64,000 nt of DNA from contig NW_004451651.1 in the NCBI RefSeq assembly GCF_000321225.1, forward strand, positions 80,140 through 144,139, in the 5' to 3' direction. The notes below the pieces were generated by a model. It ran no database searches and was not told the DNA's origin. It worked only from the letters and a program-made list of their open reading frames with translations. This document shows positions 46,746 through 58,330 of this stretch, one piece after another. Each line of letters starts with the position of its first letter. Positions within the stretch are counted from its first letter, which is position 1. The position numbers and the translations under genes were made by a program. This DNA comes from Odobenus rosmarus divergens. Its lineage: Eukaryota > Chordata > Mammalia > Carnivora > Odobenidae.

Positions 46746-49700
46746 CAATGGCTCTAGAACAAAGCCACTCTTTCCTCCACGTTCTCCTGAACACAGTGGG
46801 GTGCTGGCCATTAAGGGGGAATCTCAAAAGGGAAAGACAGTTGCTCTTGAGGAGCTGCAGAGAGCCAAAAGGGAAGGGTCCTCGGAGAGAGTGTGAGATG
46901 AAGCCTGGGGTGCCTCTACCCAGTGCCATGTGTGGTCTTTGCACCTGCACCCCCGTGAGGCAATACTACAGACATCTCATTTTCTCCCATGTGGTTTGGT
47001 GAACTCTCTCCCGGTTCTTCAAGGATACCCATTTACCTGATCTGCCATGAGCTACCATGGCCGAGAGGCTGCTTTTCCAGCACCAGCTTCCAGTCACTGT
47101 AATAAGCTCCAAACTGTGTCTCACCCCTGTTATGTCAAGTTTTGTGCCCTTCTCCATCCTCAAACCCTCCTTCTTGGAGCTGTTAAATGTTCTTGTCAAA
47201 AGCAACTATTTACAGGCCATTAACAACAGAACGGTTGATTAGACTCTTTCCAGGCCTGATGAATAATGCATGCCGCCAGGCAGTGCGTTTACCATCCACT
47301 ACAGGGCTCTTTGAGGAAAAGTGTCATCGAAGAGTGTGCTGTTCAATTTCTGAGATCTGAATGATTTGAAGAAATAATTGCATTTTAGTGCGTGGAAGAA
47401 AAAGTTATTCTTTGTGAGCTCTGTTCATTTGGGCAAAAGCAGAGGAAAGGTAAGCTTGTCCAGTTCTCTTTCTTCCAGATATTTTCTTTTTCCTTCCTTC
47501 CCTTCACTTTTCCCATCCCCTTGCACCTTTGTGGTAACATAGCCCGCAGGTGCATTAGCCCATAAGGCCCAGCTGTAGCTTTACACCTCATTTCTGCTAC
47601 CTAATCCATGCCTAAAGGCATCACTGCATTTCCATTTAAGTCCTAACCACATTTCCTCTCCGGTTTCCTTTAAAAAGTAAGGCTTATTTGAAGTCAAGTG
47701 TATTCATAGGACTAAGTACTATTTGTACACCATCAGTCCTGTGGGTGGCTCTCTACTGTGTATGCTCTCTAAATACACCCATTTTCAAGATTTATCTGGG
47801 GATCTGTTTGGCAAGATCTATCAGCTTGCAGAGACTCATGGGGAAGAATTTCCTGGGTGTGGAAAAAGTGGAGATGCACAGTCCTCATCCAAAATAACAC
47901 AGTTAATCATGGGGAAGGCCAGTTTTGGGGGCTCCATGGTACAAATTGTTTCAATTGTCCTATATAGTCCACTCTGGAAAGACTCCTACCTGTGTCCTAG
48001 AGATGCGGGGTTATGATAAATTTGGGGAGAAAAAGAAGGAAATATCTTTCTCAAAAGCAGGTCGTTTGTCAGATGCTGGCTGGTTTCTTGATGTGGAATC
48101 ATCTGCCATGTTTCATCTTTGTCACGTGAGTGTCTATGAAGAAAGGGCAGTGTTAAGGCTTCAGTGGCAGTGGGAGGGGCTTCACGCACCTGATGGAACT
48201 GGCACTGGATGGACAGAGGGACGGACTCCTCGGGAAACAAAGAGTTCAATATCTCCCAGGAATTAGAAGCATCCAACACTTGCTTGGCTTTTGAGGCCCT
48301 CCGTCGCTGGGTTCCTGGACCCACTTCTCTTGGGTGTTTACCCCTTAACTCAAGTTAAGGACTGCCTCCCTCTTTAATGCACTTCCTAAGTGTGCTGGAC
48401 ATATGCATCACCAGAACCATTTATGAATCTGGGTGTGGCTTAGGTTTGCTCACAAACAGGGCTTCAGCCTCCATGGTAGGCTCTTGATATGGATTCTTTT
48501 TATCCTTCCTTGGAGGATGGAATACATATATATTGGCTTTCTTTCTCCCCATTGTTTGATTATATGAGGTTTGAAAGGGATTGTCTTAAATAAAAAAAAA
48601 AAAATGTGTCTGCTGTTCATGATGACCACATGGCCATGTTGGAAAGTTCTAGAAACTATGAATTGTCCCAGGTTCAACCCTATCCAGATATACAGAGGTT
48701 ATAGGCATTCGACATCATGGTTTCAATAAACACATTTGACAGTAGGAAATTGCATGTCTCCATTTGTATTTGGACACCTCTCATGCTTAGCTTCACATCC
48801 TCCCACTCACATTATACTCAAAACATTGTTGTAATAACCAGATTTGCCTAGTGGCCATATCCTCAGCTTCACCTCATATGTCTTGCTCTCTGCCCTCTGT
48901 AGTATGTGCTTCCTGCAGGAAGCTGCCCAGAATTCACAAATGCGAGGGAGTCAATGTCCAGAGGGCAATATTGGCCAACAGGTGACTGGAGCAAGTGGAT
49001 GACCACCACTGTCTTCCATCATTCAGGTGAGCAATTCTAAGGTGCATTCCAGGGAGCAACTCAAGGAGTGTATGTGAGATTGAGCCCAGTGCCCCACTGT
49101 GTAGATCCATCAGGACTACACTCTTTTTCCCTCTCCTTCTCTCTTTTACTCTTCCCTGGTCCCCAGTCTAGTTCTCTGGTCGCTTCCTCAAATGAACGAA
49201 ACACACACAAGCCCTGTTCTGGACTCTGCTTTGGAGATCAGCTGGAGTCTGAGCTAAGACATCCTTTGTTTATGGTTTGATTTTATGTCTCTTTTAAATA
49301 GCATGTGATACCTCTACGGGTTATCTCTCCAGTTCCTTCCTCTGATCTAGGTTTCTCATATCCATTCTCTCCATCTCTTTGCCTTCTATTCTCAGCCCAT
49401 CCTCCATGTCTGAGTCTCCCATTCTGCTACAAAGTGATTAAGGACTTTATGGGCATTGGTTTGCTCGCTGAATTGTTGGACTGGGCTATCCAGAAACCAT
49501 CTCTCTTGTTCAGGGTGAATTCTAGACTGAGAGTCTTGGTGGGAGGCAGAACCCTAAAGATGTCCTAATAAGGACCCCATTTCTTTGGCTGTCCCCTGGT
49601 GGCTAGAACATGGGCATATAGTCCAGGCTTGGTCAACCGGATGCGTCCATCTGGGAAAGTGATTCTTAAGCAACTGCCATAAAAACACAGTGATTATTGC

Positions 49701-49791
49701 CCAAATACTCATAGTAGAAGTGGTGGGATCAAGAATGTGGCCCTGACAGCACGGAGTGACCAGGTCAGTAGTGCTGGTGGCGATGTAGCCA

Positions 49792-49827
49792 CCTGCCACG
49801 TGGCCATGCTCCTGCCACGTGGCCATG
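49792..49827. promoter_or_regulatory. Duplicated palindromic E-box (CACGTG x2)
   Basis: cctgccacgtggccatg occurs twice (49,792-49,808 and 49,811-49,827), offset 19 bp. Each copy contains the palindrome gccacgtggc centred on CACGTG, the class of site bound by USF, MYC/MAX or CLOCK/BMAL1 dimers. Binding is not shown. Confidence 0.55.
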
Positions 49828-50748
49828 ACTCTGCTTCTGATGTCCAGTCTCCACGCTCATCTTCCAAGCCTGGTCTAGCAGCCTCCCTGTCTGCCCTACA
49901 GTCTTTCATGAATTACTTTGCAGCCTGAGTTGGCCAGAACCTGTCTCTGTTGCTTATGATAAAAAACACAGGGTCTTTTTTTCCCGCCTCAAAGACCCCT
50001 TTCAGCTTCAGGTTAAATTCATACCATTACACGTAGCCTGGTTCTCCGTTAGCCAATTACGAGTTAACCTCTGTTCTGGGCTTAGAGAAAAGATCCTCTA
50101 GCCTCTGTCAAAATGGCCTGTTTCTCTCTGTATCCCTTTGAATGCAATACATCCTTTCAAGAGTTCCTTTATATTTTCCTCCAAGCACAGCCCGAGGAGT
50201 GCTGGACCCATGAGCAGGTTGCAGCCCACCTTCCATATTCGCCCTTGGTCACATCTGTTCCTCTGCTGCAGGGGGTTTCTTGAATCCCAGATGATTTGAG
50301 CAAAGTCTGTTTAATCACAATCACTGGAAAACTTCTGTGGCAAACTAGTCAATTCTCTTTTATCCAGTAACGACGAATTAACAGGAGGAATAGTTGTTTT
50401 CTAAAGCTTCTACAAAGGCATCCTGAAAGCAGAGTGAGGAAATGCTTTTGAAATATATGCAATCTTTGAAAGAAATCCAGGGTATGAAGAATATACTTAC
50501 ACTGAATCATGCTGTGCCTCACCATTCCATCTGATCAACGGAGCAAGTGTTCTGAGGAACAAGTCACTTGCTCCAACAGCTTTTGCCTTTGGAATAGCTT
50601 TATGTATTAGGATGTCGGGTCCCTTAATGTCATCCACAGATTACAAAACCAGACATCTATGGTGTTTTTTGTTTTTGTTTTTATTTTTTTAACAATCCTT
50701 TCATTGTTCTCTGGCAAAGCACACAGGTAGCGGCACTGCCTTTCCCCA

Positions 50749-50763
50749 CCTCTAGGGGGCGCT
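50749..50763 (+). promoter_or_regulatory. Candidate CTCF-binding motif
   Basis: cctctagggggcgct matches CCACTAGGGGGCGCT, a near-optimal CTCF core, at all but one position. It sits in non-repetitive sequence. Occupancy is unknown. Confidence 0.5.
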
Positions 50764-51600
50764 ATTCATATCCTAGTGTTTGCCAAGGCTTCTCTCCGCA
50801 ATTTTGCCAATGCAGGACCAGCGCAGCCAGGGGCAGCCGCCCTTGGAGTGAGATACATAAAAAAAACACAAATTATTAGAAATGAAGGAATGATTCCCTG
50901 GTCCCTTTGATGAAACCCCCAGCGGTTGTGCAATTAACTCCCAGCAGAAGTACCGAAGTCTGGGCGGGTTTATAAGCTCCAAAGAAATGTCTCATTTATA
51001 TTCCACTTTCAGAGATAAGGAAAAGGTATTTCAAGGCTCTTTAGTCACTCTTTGGCACTTGCAACTTATGGAGAGCTCTGTTAAAAGTGAGGATTTAAAA
51101 CGTGAATAATAAAACCACTTTAGAAGATATTATTTTTTATACCGGTATATTTTTCCCCCTCTTCTTAGTTTCTAAGGTGAATGTGCAATATGAATTGTTA
51201 TCAACAGACACAGGAAAGATACCAAATGATTTGCCCGGTGGGGATAAAGCTTCCCGGCTTCTAGCTCCTGCAGAACAGACTGCTGATTGCAAGACCGGAT
51301 CCACCCACTGGGTTCCTCCCCGCTGTTTGGAGCTTCTGCAAGAAAGTCCATTGTTTCTACAGAAGCAGGCGTGGATTCATGATTTTTTTTTTTCTATGTG
51401 GGCATTGCTAGTCAATGACAAACGCCATCCAAAAGGCAGATGATTTTGATCCTTTACTGGCAGAGTCTCATTGGGGTCCTCAAATCATAACTCACTGAGA
51501 CCGTCCCAGGTGAATTCCATTCTTGCATCCTAACTGCCCAGAGAGGGCTGCCCTGGGCTGGATAGGCTACAGATTTCAAAGGTTAGAAGCTGCTAGAAGG

Positions 51601-51787
51601 GGGCGCCTGGGTGGCTCAGTTGGTTAAGCGACTGCCTTCGGCTCAGGTCATGATCTTGGAGTCCCGGGATCGAGTCCCACATCGGGCCTCCTGCTCGGCA
51701 GGGGGTCTGCTTCTCCCTCTGACCCTCTTCCCTCTCGTGCTCTCTACCTCTCATTCTCTCTCTCTCTCAAATAAAAAAAAAAAAAAA
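51601..51787 (+). mobile_element. CAN-SINE, plus strand, well preserved
   Basis: gggcgcctgggtggctcag head, intact B-box gatcgagtccc, CT-rich middle, A18 tail. Target duplication aagctgctagaag (51,588-51,600) versus aagcttatagaag (51,788-51,800), 11 of 13. Confidence 0.96.
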
Positions 51788-51984
51788 AAGCTTATAGAAG
51801 CATTGAAACAACTGAAGATTAATAATGAATTGCACAACTGTTACTGTGAACTGAGGAAACTTAGTGGACACGAACCTGGGGCTATTTCTTTATCAATTCA
51901 TGGGACTTCTTTCTCCCCAGGCAATCTGGCTGTGTGTATCAAAGTATAAAAGATACATAGCCTTTGGCCAACCAGTTCAACACC

Positions 51985-52480
51985 TGGGATTTAAAAAAAA
52001 AAGCCTTTATTTTTAAAATAGTATTTTCACATGATTCAAAATTGAAAAAAAAATTAAAGTACATAATTAAAAAATCTCTCACACTCCTGACTTCTAAAGA
52101 CCCAGTGTCCCTCCATACAAGCAACCGGTAATAAGTTTCTTGTAGTTTCTTCTAGAGAGATATATATATATTATACACACAAATCCACATATACGTTTCT
52201 CCCTCCATTTTTTAAAATAAAAATTACACCAATTTTGCTTGGATTTTTTTAAATAAACATTTTGGGGGAATAATTTTAGATTTACAGAAAAAGTTATGAA
52301 GGTAACATAGAGTTTTTATATACCCTTTACCCAGTTTCATCTTATATTGATATAGCACATTTGTCAAAACAAATTAAACTCAGTGCAATATAATTAGTGA
52401 AACTACATACTTTATTTGGACTTCATCGGTGTTTTCACTAATGTCTATTCTCTGTTTCAGTATCGAAATCCAGCATAGAC
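51985..52480 (-). mobile_element. Old LINE-1 3' UTR, minus strand
   Basis: 'agtattttcacatgattcaa' and 'caaccggtaataagtttctt', then from about 52,245 'taattttagatttacagaaa', 'cccagtttcatcttatattg' and 'tactttatttggacttcatc'. Two L1M-class 3' UTR segments lie end to end, possibly from two copies. Confidence 0.78.
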
Positions 52481-52493
52481 CATATTGCATTTA

Positions 52494-52932
52494 TTTTATT
52501 TTTATTTATTTATTTATTTTTTAAAGATTTTATTTATTTAGGGGTGCCTGGGTGGCTCAGCCAGTTAAGTGTCTGCCTTCAGCTCAGGTCATGATCTCAG
52601 GGTCCTGGGATCGATCCCAGAGTCCTGCGATCGAGCCCCGCTTTGGGCCCCCTGCTCAGTGGGGAGCCTGCTTCTACCTCTTCCTCTGCTGTTCCCCCTG
52701 CTTGTGCTCTCTCTGACAAATAAATAAAATCTTTTAAAAAAATTATTTATTTATTTGAGAGAGAGTACATGAATGGGGGTGGGGAAGGGGCAGAGGGAAC
52801 CAGATAGAGAGAGAGAGAGAAGCAGACTCTTCACTGAACAGGGAGTCCAACACGGGGCTCGATCACAGGACCCCAAGATCATGACCTGAGCCAAAGGCAG
52901 ATGCTCAACTAACTGAGCCACCCAGGTGCCCC
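52494..52932 (-). mobile_element. CAN-SINE split by another SINE
   Basis: Minus-strand SINE whose T-rich tail (52,494-52,540) is separated from its body (52,743-52,932, ending gagccacccaggtgcccc) by a plus-strand SINE. Target duplication gaccatattgcattta (52,478-52,493) versus gactacattgcattta (52,933-52,948), 14 of 16, spans the whole nest. Confidence 0.93.
52541..52742 (+). mobile_element. CAN-SINE nested in the tail of another SINE
   Basis: ggggtgcctgggtggctcag head to (aaat)n and aaaatctttt tail, inserted in the tttatttattta tail of the minus-strand SINE. An internal duplication is visible: ggtcctgggatcgatccc followed by agtcctgcgatcgagccc, giving two B-box-like copies. Confidence 0.95.
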
Positions 52933-52960
52933 GACTACATTGCATTTAAAGATGTATTCT

Positions 52961-53060
52961 TCCTTCCCTCCTTCCCTTCCTTCCTTCCTTCCTCCCGCTG
53001 CCCTCCCTCTCTCCCTACTTCCATACCTCTATGTCTCTCTGTCTTTCCTTTTCTCTCTTT
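52961..53060 (+). repeat. (CTTCC)n/(CCTT)n pyrimidine repeat
   Basis: ccttccctccttcccttccttccttccttcc and flanking CT-rich text. Low complexity. Confidence 0.9.
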
Positions 53061-54246
53061 CTTCTACTTATATAGTAAAATTAACTTTGGCGTATGGGTG
53101 TTGGGGGGACGAGTGGAGGTACAGTTTTTCACACATGTATTGGGGAACCACCACCCTAGTGAGCAGACAGAGCAATTCCATCTCCCTGAAAATTGACCTC
53201 CTTTTCCCACCCTCTCCCCCTGGCAACCACTGTTCTGATCTCTCTCACTGGAGTTCACTCTACTTTTGTCTTTTTCAGAATGTCATCAAAATGCAGTCAT
53301 GCAGCTTGTAATCCTTTTGAGACTGATTTCTTTTACTCAGCATAACGCCCCTGAGATACAGCATGTACCAATTACCCACCAATTCCTTTTCTCTATTGGG
53401 TAGTGTTCCCTGTGGATGTACCACTGATTGTTTATCTGTTCAACACTGAACATCGGTTTTGTTTTAATTACTCTATCTTGAAACTCTTAGGAGTTTATGC
53501 TGACCTTATGCAAAGATTTCCATCGAAACATTATTATTGTCTTTATTTTTAAATTCAGAACTAATGTGTGATTGTTAAAAAAAAAAAGAAAAGAAAAAGA
53601 AAAAAAAAGTCCAAGTGTTGTCGAAGTGAAGAAACAAAATGTGGATGCTCTCTCCTGACCCCAAATACAAATGAAGGCGATAAGAAGCTCTCAGCAGTTT
53701 TCCCTGCCTCCTTCTACAATTGTTTCATTTTTTATGCTCTTTTTTATAAGCTTTCTTAAATATCAAGCCTATGCTTTAAATGTATATTATATATTTTTTA
53801 AGTATCTGTGATATATTTCTGTAGTTTGGAGAATAGTGATAAGATGATCATGGTGGTGCCCATGATGTCGGTTAAGAAAGACCAATCCAAGAACCTCTCT
53901 AGTTCTCGGCGTTCTTATCCTTCCCAGACCAATTCCTTGCCTCCTCTACAGGCATGACCACTGTTTTATCTCCGTGTTCATCATTCCCTTTATAGTTCCT
54001 TTATAGTTTTACTGCATACGTACACACATATATACCTAAGCAATACGTTACTTTGTTTTGCCTATTTTTGATCTGTAATAAATGGAATCATGCTGGATGT
54101 GTTATTTTATATTTTCTCTTCCACTAAACCTGAGTTTTTGAGACCCATGTTGATATATAAAGATGTTTTATTTATTTCCACTCCTAGATGATATTTAATT
54201 GAATGAATACATCTAAATTTATATATCTGCTCCATTATTGAAAAAC

Positions 54247-54262
54247 GTGTGTGTGTGTTTTA
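54247..54262. repeat. Short (GT)n
   Basis: cgtgtgtgtgtgttt within the LINE-1. A similar (AT)n run lies at 54,895-54,915. Confidence 0.75.
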
Positions 54263-54984
54263 AAGTTTTTGGTATTACAAGAAAATGTTGCCAAGAACAT
54301 TCTTGTATATGACTTAGGAGAAAAATTGCTATGTAGACAGGAATGTGTATTCACCCTGTTTTTGGACAGTGCAACTTGTATCTAAAGTAGTTGGTCAAAG
54401 TTATATTCTGGTCAGCAGTGTATAGAGTTTCTCTCACTCCACATCCTTGTCAACACTTGATATGATAGATCTTTTTATTTTTGCCAATCTGGTGGGTATG
54501 GGTTAGAATCTGATTTGGGTTTTACTTTGCATTTTCCTGACTACTGATGGGTAGAGGCATATGGAGTTTTAGTATTTTGACAATTCTCAGTTCTTCTTTG
54601 AAATACTTATACAAGAAATGATTTTTATATCTTTCATTCATTGAAATGGGATGTTTAATCATTTCATTGTTGTCTCATAAAAGTTTTTTTGAAAAAATTC
54701 AGAATACTAATCCTTTGTTGGTTATAAATGGTACATACCTCATCTCTCCATGGCATGGCTTATATTTTTATCCCTTTAAAGTATCTTTGATGAACTGAAG
54801 TTTATTGCTAGTGAATTCACTGTCTTTTCCTTGATGATATGTGCTTTTTGAATCTTGTTTAGAAATTTTTTACTACCTTAGGATCATGAAAATATTTATA
54901 TATATATATATATTTACAAGGTATCAAGTTAGATTTTTCAGTTTGAGTCCTTAATCTGTCTGGAATTGATAAAACACAGTTTGA

Positions 54985-55288
54985 GTAGTATTTAAGAATA
55001 AGGATTTTAAAATCAGTCCATCTGAGTTTTGAATCACAGCTCTTATCCCTTGGTAAATTTCAATATGTGCAAATTTCAACCTGAGCAAATTTAATCGTGG
55101 ACAAGTTCCTTGACCTCTCTGTGTCTTAGTTCATCATATGTAAGATAAGGTTTATTTTACTTTATTAATTTTTTTTAGTAAGGGTAATTTGAAAAAAAAC
55201 CCTCATATTACATTGTAGCTCTGAGTTTAAAATGAGTTAACATCTATTAAGTGCTAGAAATCTAAAACCTTAACTATGTATGGTATAA
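54985..55288 (+). repeat. MIR SINE inside LINE-1
   Basis: 'gattttaaaatcagtccatc', 'gagttttgaatcacagctct', then 'gtggacaagttccttgacct', 'ctctgtgtcttagttcatca' and 'tgagttaacatctattaagt'. A small internal repeat (gtgcaaatttcaa / gagcaaatttaa) expands its middle. LINE-1 text resumes on both sides. Confidence 0.75.
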
Positions 55289-56306
55289 AGTAGGAGCCCA
55301 ATCTTATATCTTTATATGGATAATTTAGTTGTCCTAGCAGCATCTATTAAATAATTTATCTTTCCCCAGTGACCTCCAGTTCCACTGTGTCATACATCAG
55401 ATCCTGGTATGTGTGCCTGTGTATATTTTAAGGCTATTTTCCACTGGCCTATTTGCATATTCCTGCATAAATGATGCATTTTCTTTATAAGAAGTCTAAC
55501 TTACTGATAGGGGAATTTCTTCTATCTCTGTCCTTCTTGGGGATATCTTGCTCATCTTGGTACTTTGTTCTTTGAAATAAATTTGAGAATTACTAAAATC
55601 CATGAACAAGGAAAATATTGGATTATCTATTGGAATTGCATTGAATTCAATTAGGTAGATCCAATGACTTTAGGATATTGAGACCTAGCTTCCCTGTTTG
55701 GGTCTTTTAAATGTCCCTTAATATAGTTTTATAATTTTCCTTAAAAACATCTTGCACATCTGACATTAGATTAATTCTTAATTACCTTACTTTATGTGGC
55801 TTTGATAAATGCTGCTTTATTTAAAATTGAATTTTTAAATTATTTTTTGCTATTGAATAAAATGCAGGTGACTTTTTAATGTTAAGAAATCTGTCTAAAC
55901 TCTTATGAATTTAATCATTTGTACTTACATTTTTTAAAGGAGGTTTCCCTGTATAGTAATCACATTTTTTCTAATAATGACAGTTTTGTTTCTTACTTTT
56001 CAATCTCTCTGTTTTATTGCATTACCTAAGACCTTCAGCATTCTGTGGAATAGGAAGGATAATATCAGCCATTTGATTTTATTTCTGATTTTAGAAGGAG
56101 TGCTTTTAATATTTCATCAATGGCTCAGCTGTTTGCTGTAGATTTATTATGGATCCTCTTCTATTCCTAAATTGTTAAGAGATTTGTCATTAGTGGTTGT
56201 CCTATTTTATCAAATGCTCCTTCTGGACCTATTAAGAGGTTAAAGGATTTTTTTATCTTTTAAAATTTTCTGAAAGATTTCATATAACATTTAGAGTATA
56301 TGTCTC

Positions 56307-56456
56307 CCTGGAGTGGTTGGGGGTGGGAGGGATGGGGTGGCTGGGTGATAGACATTGGGGAGGGTATATGCTATGGTGAGCACTGTGAATTGTATAAGAC
56401 TGTTGAATCACAGACCTGTACCTCTGAAAAGAATAATACATTATATGTTAAAAAAA
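56307..56456 (+). mobile_element. 150-bp 5'-truncated young LINE-1
   Basis: Only the 3' UTR end of the carnivore LINE-1 (ggctgggtgatagacattgg, ctatggtgagcactgtgaat, 'cattatatgtta' plus A tail). A perfect 15-bp target duplication, tagagtatatgtctc, lies at 56,292-56,306 and 56,457-56,471. It is inserted into the older minus-strand LINE-1. Confidence 0.95.
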
Positions 56457-57060
56457 TAGAGTATATGTCTCTTGAATATTTAACAGAACTTTTTCTAATA
56501 TAATCTGGTTTGTATTTGTGGGAAAATCTGTAACTGATGATTCAACTTATTTAAAGGTTATAATATCATTCTGCTTTTAAATATTTTGTAAGCGGTTTTG
56601 ATAAGCCATATTTTCAAGGGATTTGCCTATTTACATAAATTGTCAACTTTGTTGGTGTAGAGATTTAAAAAATGATTTATTTTTGTAATTTGTACTGTAT
56701 CTATAAATTCTATTCTTTCTAATTCTTAATTTCTTATTTGTGACTCCCCATTATTTTTTAAATCACTCTTGGAGGGGACTCATTTTTTCTTATTCTTCTC
56801 AAAGAAGTAATTTTGACTTTGTTAATCCCCTGTATCGTATTGGTATTTTCTTTTTTATTAATTTCTTCCCTCGTCTTAATTATTTTCTTTTGTCCACTTT
56901 TTTAGGGAGTTTATTTTGTTTCTCTTTTCTCTGATTCCTTCCTTGGGTCTGTCTAACTCATTAATTATCAGGACTTATTTTAATCAATCTGCTCAGGCTA
57001 TCCATGTTCCTTTAAATATTGCATTAGCTCTATCCCACAAATTTTAATATCTTTCGTGCA

Positions 57061-57488
57061 ATTAATGGCCAAGCAGCAAGCAGCACATGTATGTGTCAGG
57101 CTATAGGAACTGTGTGCATTTGGAAAAACATCATGGGATTGGATGGGATCAGGTGTTGTAGGTCCCTCATGGCCCCATCCACCCTGGGGCTGCTCACAGC
57201 AGCCTGGAAAGCTCCATAGTCACACTCTGGGAGTGTATACCAAGCAGGAAAGCAATGGCTCTGGTACACAAGGGCAATATGATATGGGAGGACCTGTTCT
57301 CCAGCCCCACCCCGTCTACTCTGTGTTCACAGCTGGGTAGAAACAGCTTGGGCACGTTCCTTGGGCACGATCAGGGGACCTGAAGTTCTGGGCCTGAGGA
57401 GGTTTCCTGGAACCTTGCATAAGACTATCCCCTGTCTGGCCAGGCCAGCCTGCAGGGGATCAGCATTTTTCTGGTTAACCCTTATTTG
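57061..57488. other. Unidentified GC-richer block inside LINE-1
   Basis: About 430 bp with clearly higher G+C than the flanking LINE-1, which resumes on the right ('cagtatcattcaaagtattt'). It carries a 10-bp direct repeat, cttgggcacg, at 57,347 and 57,360. No coding domain. It resembles an inserted LTR or unknown repeat, but I cannot name it. Confidence 0.5.
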
Positions 57489-57834
57489 CCAGTATTGTTT
57501 TCAGTATCATTCAAAGTATTTCTATTCCTTCATTTTCCTTTTTTTGTTAGTATTGTTACATATATTACATCTACATATGAAACAAACCCATTGATTCATT
57601 GTTATGTGTATCACTTTATATAATTTTATGTGTTTTAAAGAAGCTGAGAGAAGAAAAGATAGCAAGAATATATTTATAAAGTTTTGTTACATTAACCTTT
57701 TCTTATTATTTCTGGTTTCCTTATTTTGTCCTGTAAATTTGAGTTACCATATGGTGTCATTACTCCAGATAAACTTATCCCTATCTGCCTTCTTTGCACT
57801 TATTATATTACATTTATATATGTTACAAGTACAA

Positions 57835-58330
57835 TGATGCAATTATATACATATAGTTATATGCATAATTATATACATATGTTATACATATACTTATATG
57901 TATATAATTGCATAATTATATATGTATAATTGTATAATAGTATTAATAATTATAAATATGTTATATAAACATTTTATATATTTATATTTATAAACACAAA
58001 TTTAAATTAAATACATGTTTATATAAATATATAATTTATAAATATAAATGTTATTAAACATGTATAATTGTTATATATAGAACATACATAAGTATTATAT
58101 GCTATTTAATATGCACATATATAGTTTAAAGTAATTGCTTTTTAAATCAAATAAGAAAAAAAGGAGAGTAAATAGGCAATTTATAATTTATAAATATAAA
58201 TGTTATTAAACATGTATAATTGTTATATATAGAACATACATAGGTATTATATGCTATTTAGTATGCACATATATAAAGTAATTGCTTTTTAAATCAAATA
58301 AGAAAAAAAGGAGAGTAAATATGCAATTAT
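57835..58330. repeat. AT-rich repeat with a ~150-bp tandem duplication
   Basis: tata/catata low-complexity text from 57,835. Then 58,031-58,182 is repeated at 58,183-58,330: both copies contain ttattaaacatgtataattg and aataagaaaaaaaggagag. The second copy lacks about 5 bp and has a few substitutions. Confidence 0.92.

Larger units (their letters stand above)
46746..51600. other. Long mostly non-repetitive stretch, no gene confirmed
   Basis: The largest repeat-poor block of the window. Frames of 112-113 codons (47,925-48,266 plus, 47,986-48,324 minus, 51,102-51,443 plus) lack known domains. The block 47,140-47,420 has the look of conserved non-coding DNA (aataatgcatgc, aataattgcatttta), which cannot be tested here. 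About 49,550-49,930 may be an old unnamed element. Paired E-boxes and a CTCF-like motif are listed separately. Confidence 0.45.

Noticed and set aside
46573..46950. 125-codon minus-strand frame, with a 134-codon frame at 46,047-46,451
   Set aside because: The first overlaps a MIR fragment. Neither has a domain, signal peptide or exon-like boundaries.
51102..51443. 113-codon plus-strand frame with a pyrimidine-rich AG just inside
   Set aside because: An acceptor-like tract (tttttccccctcttcttag) is present, but no donor, no partner exon and no recognisable protein. Too weak to annotate.
57726..57929. Hydrophobic, tyrosine-rich small frames
   Set aside because: They are readings of AT-rich low-complexity DNA, not membrane proteins.
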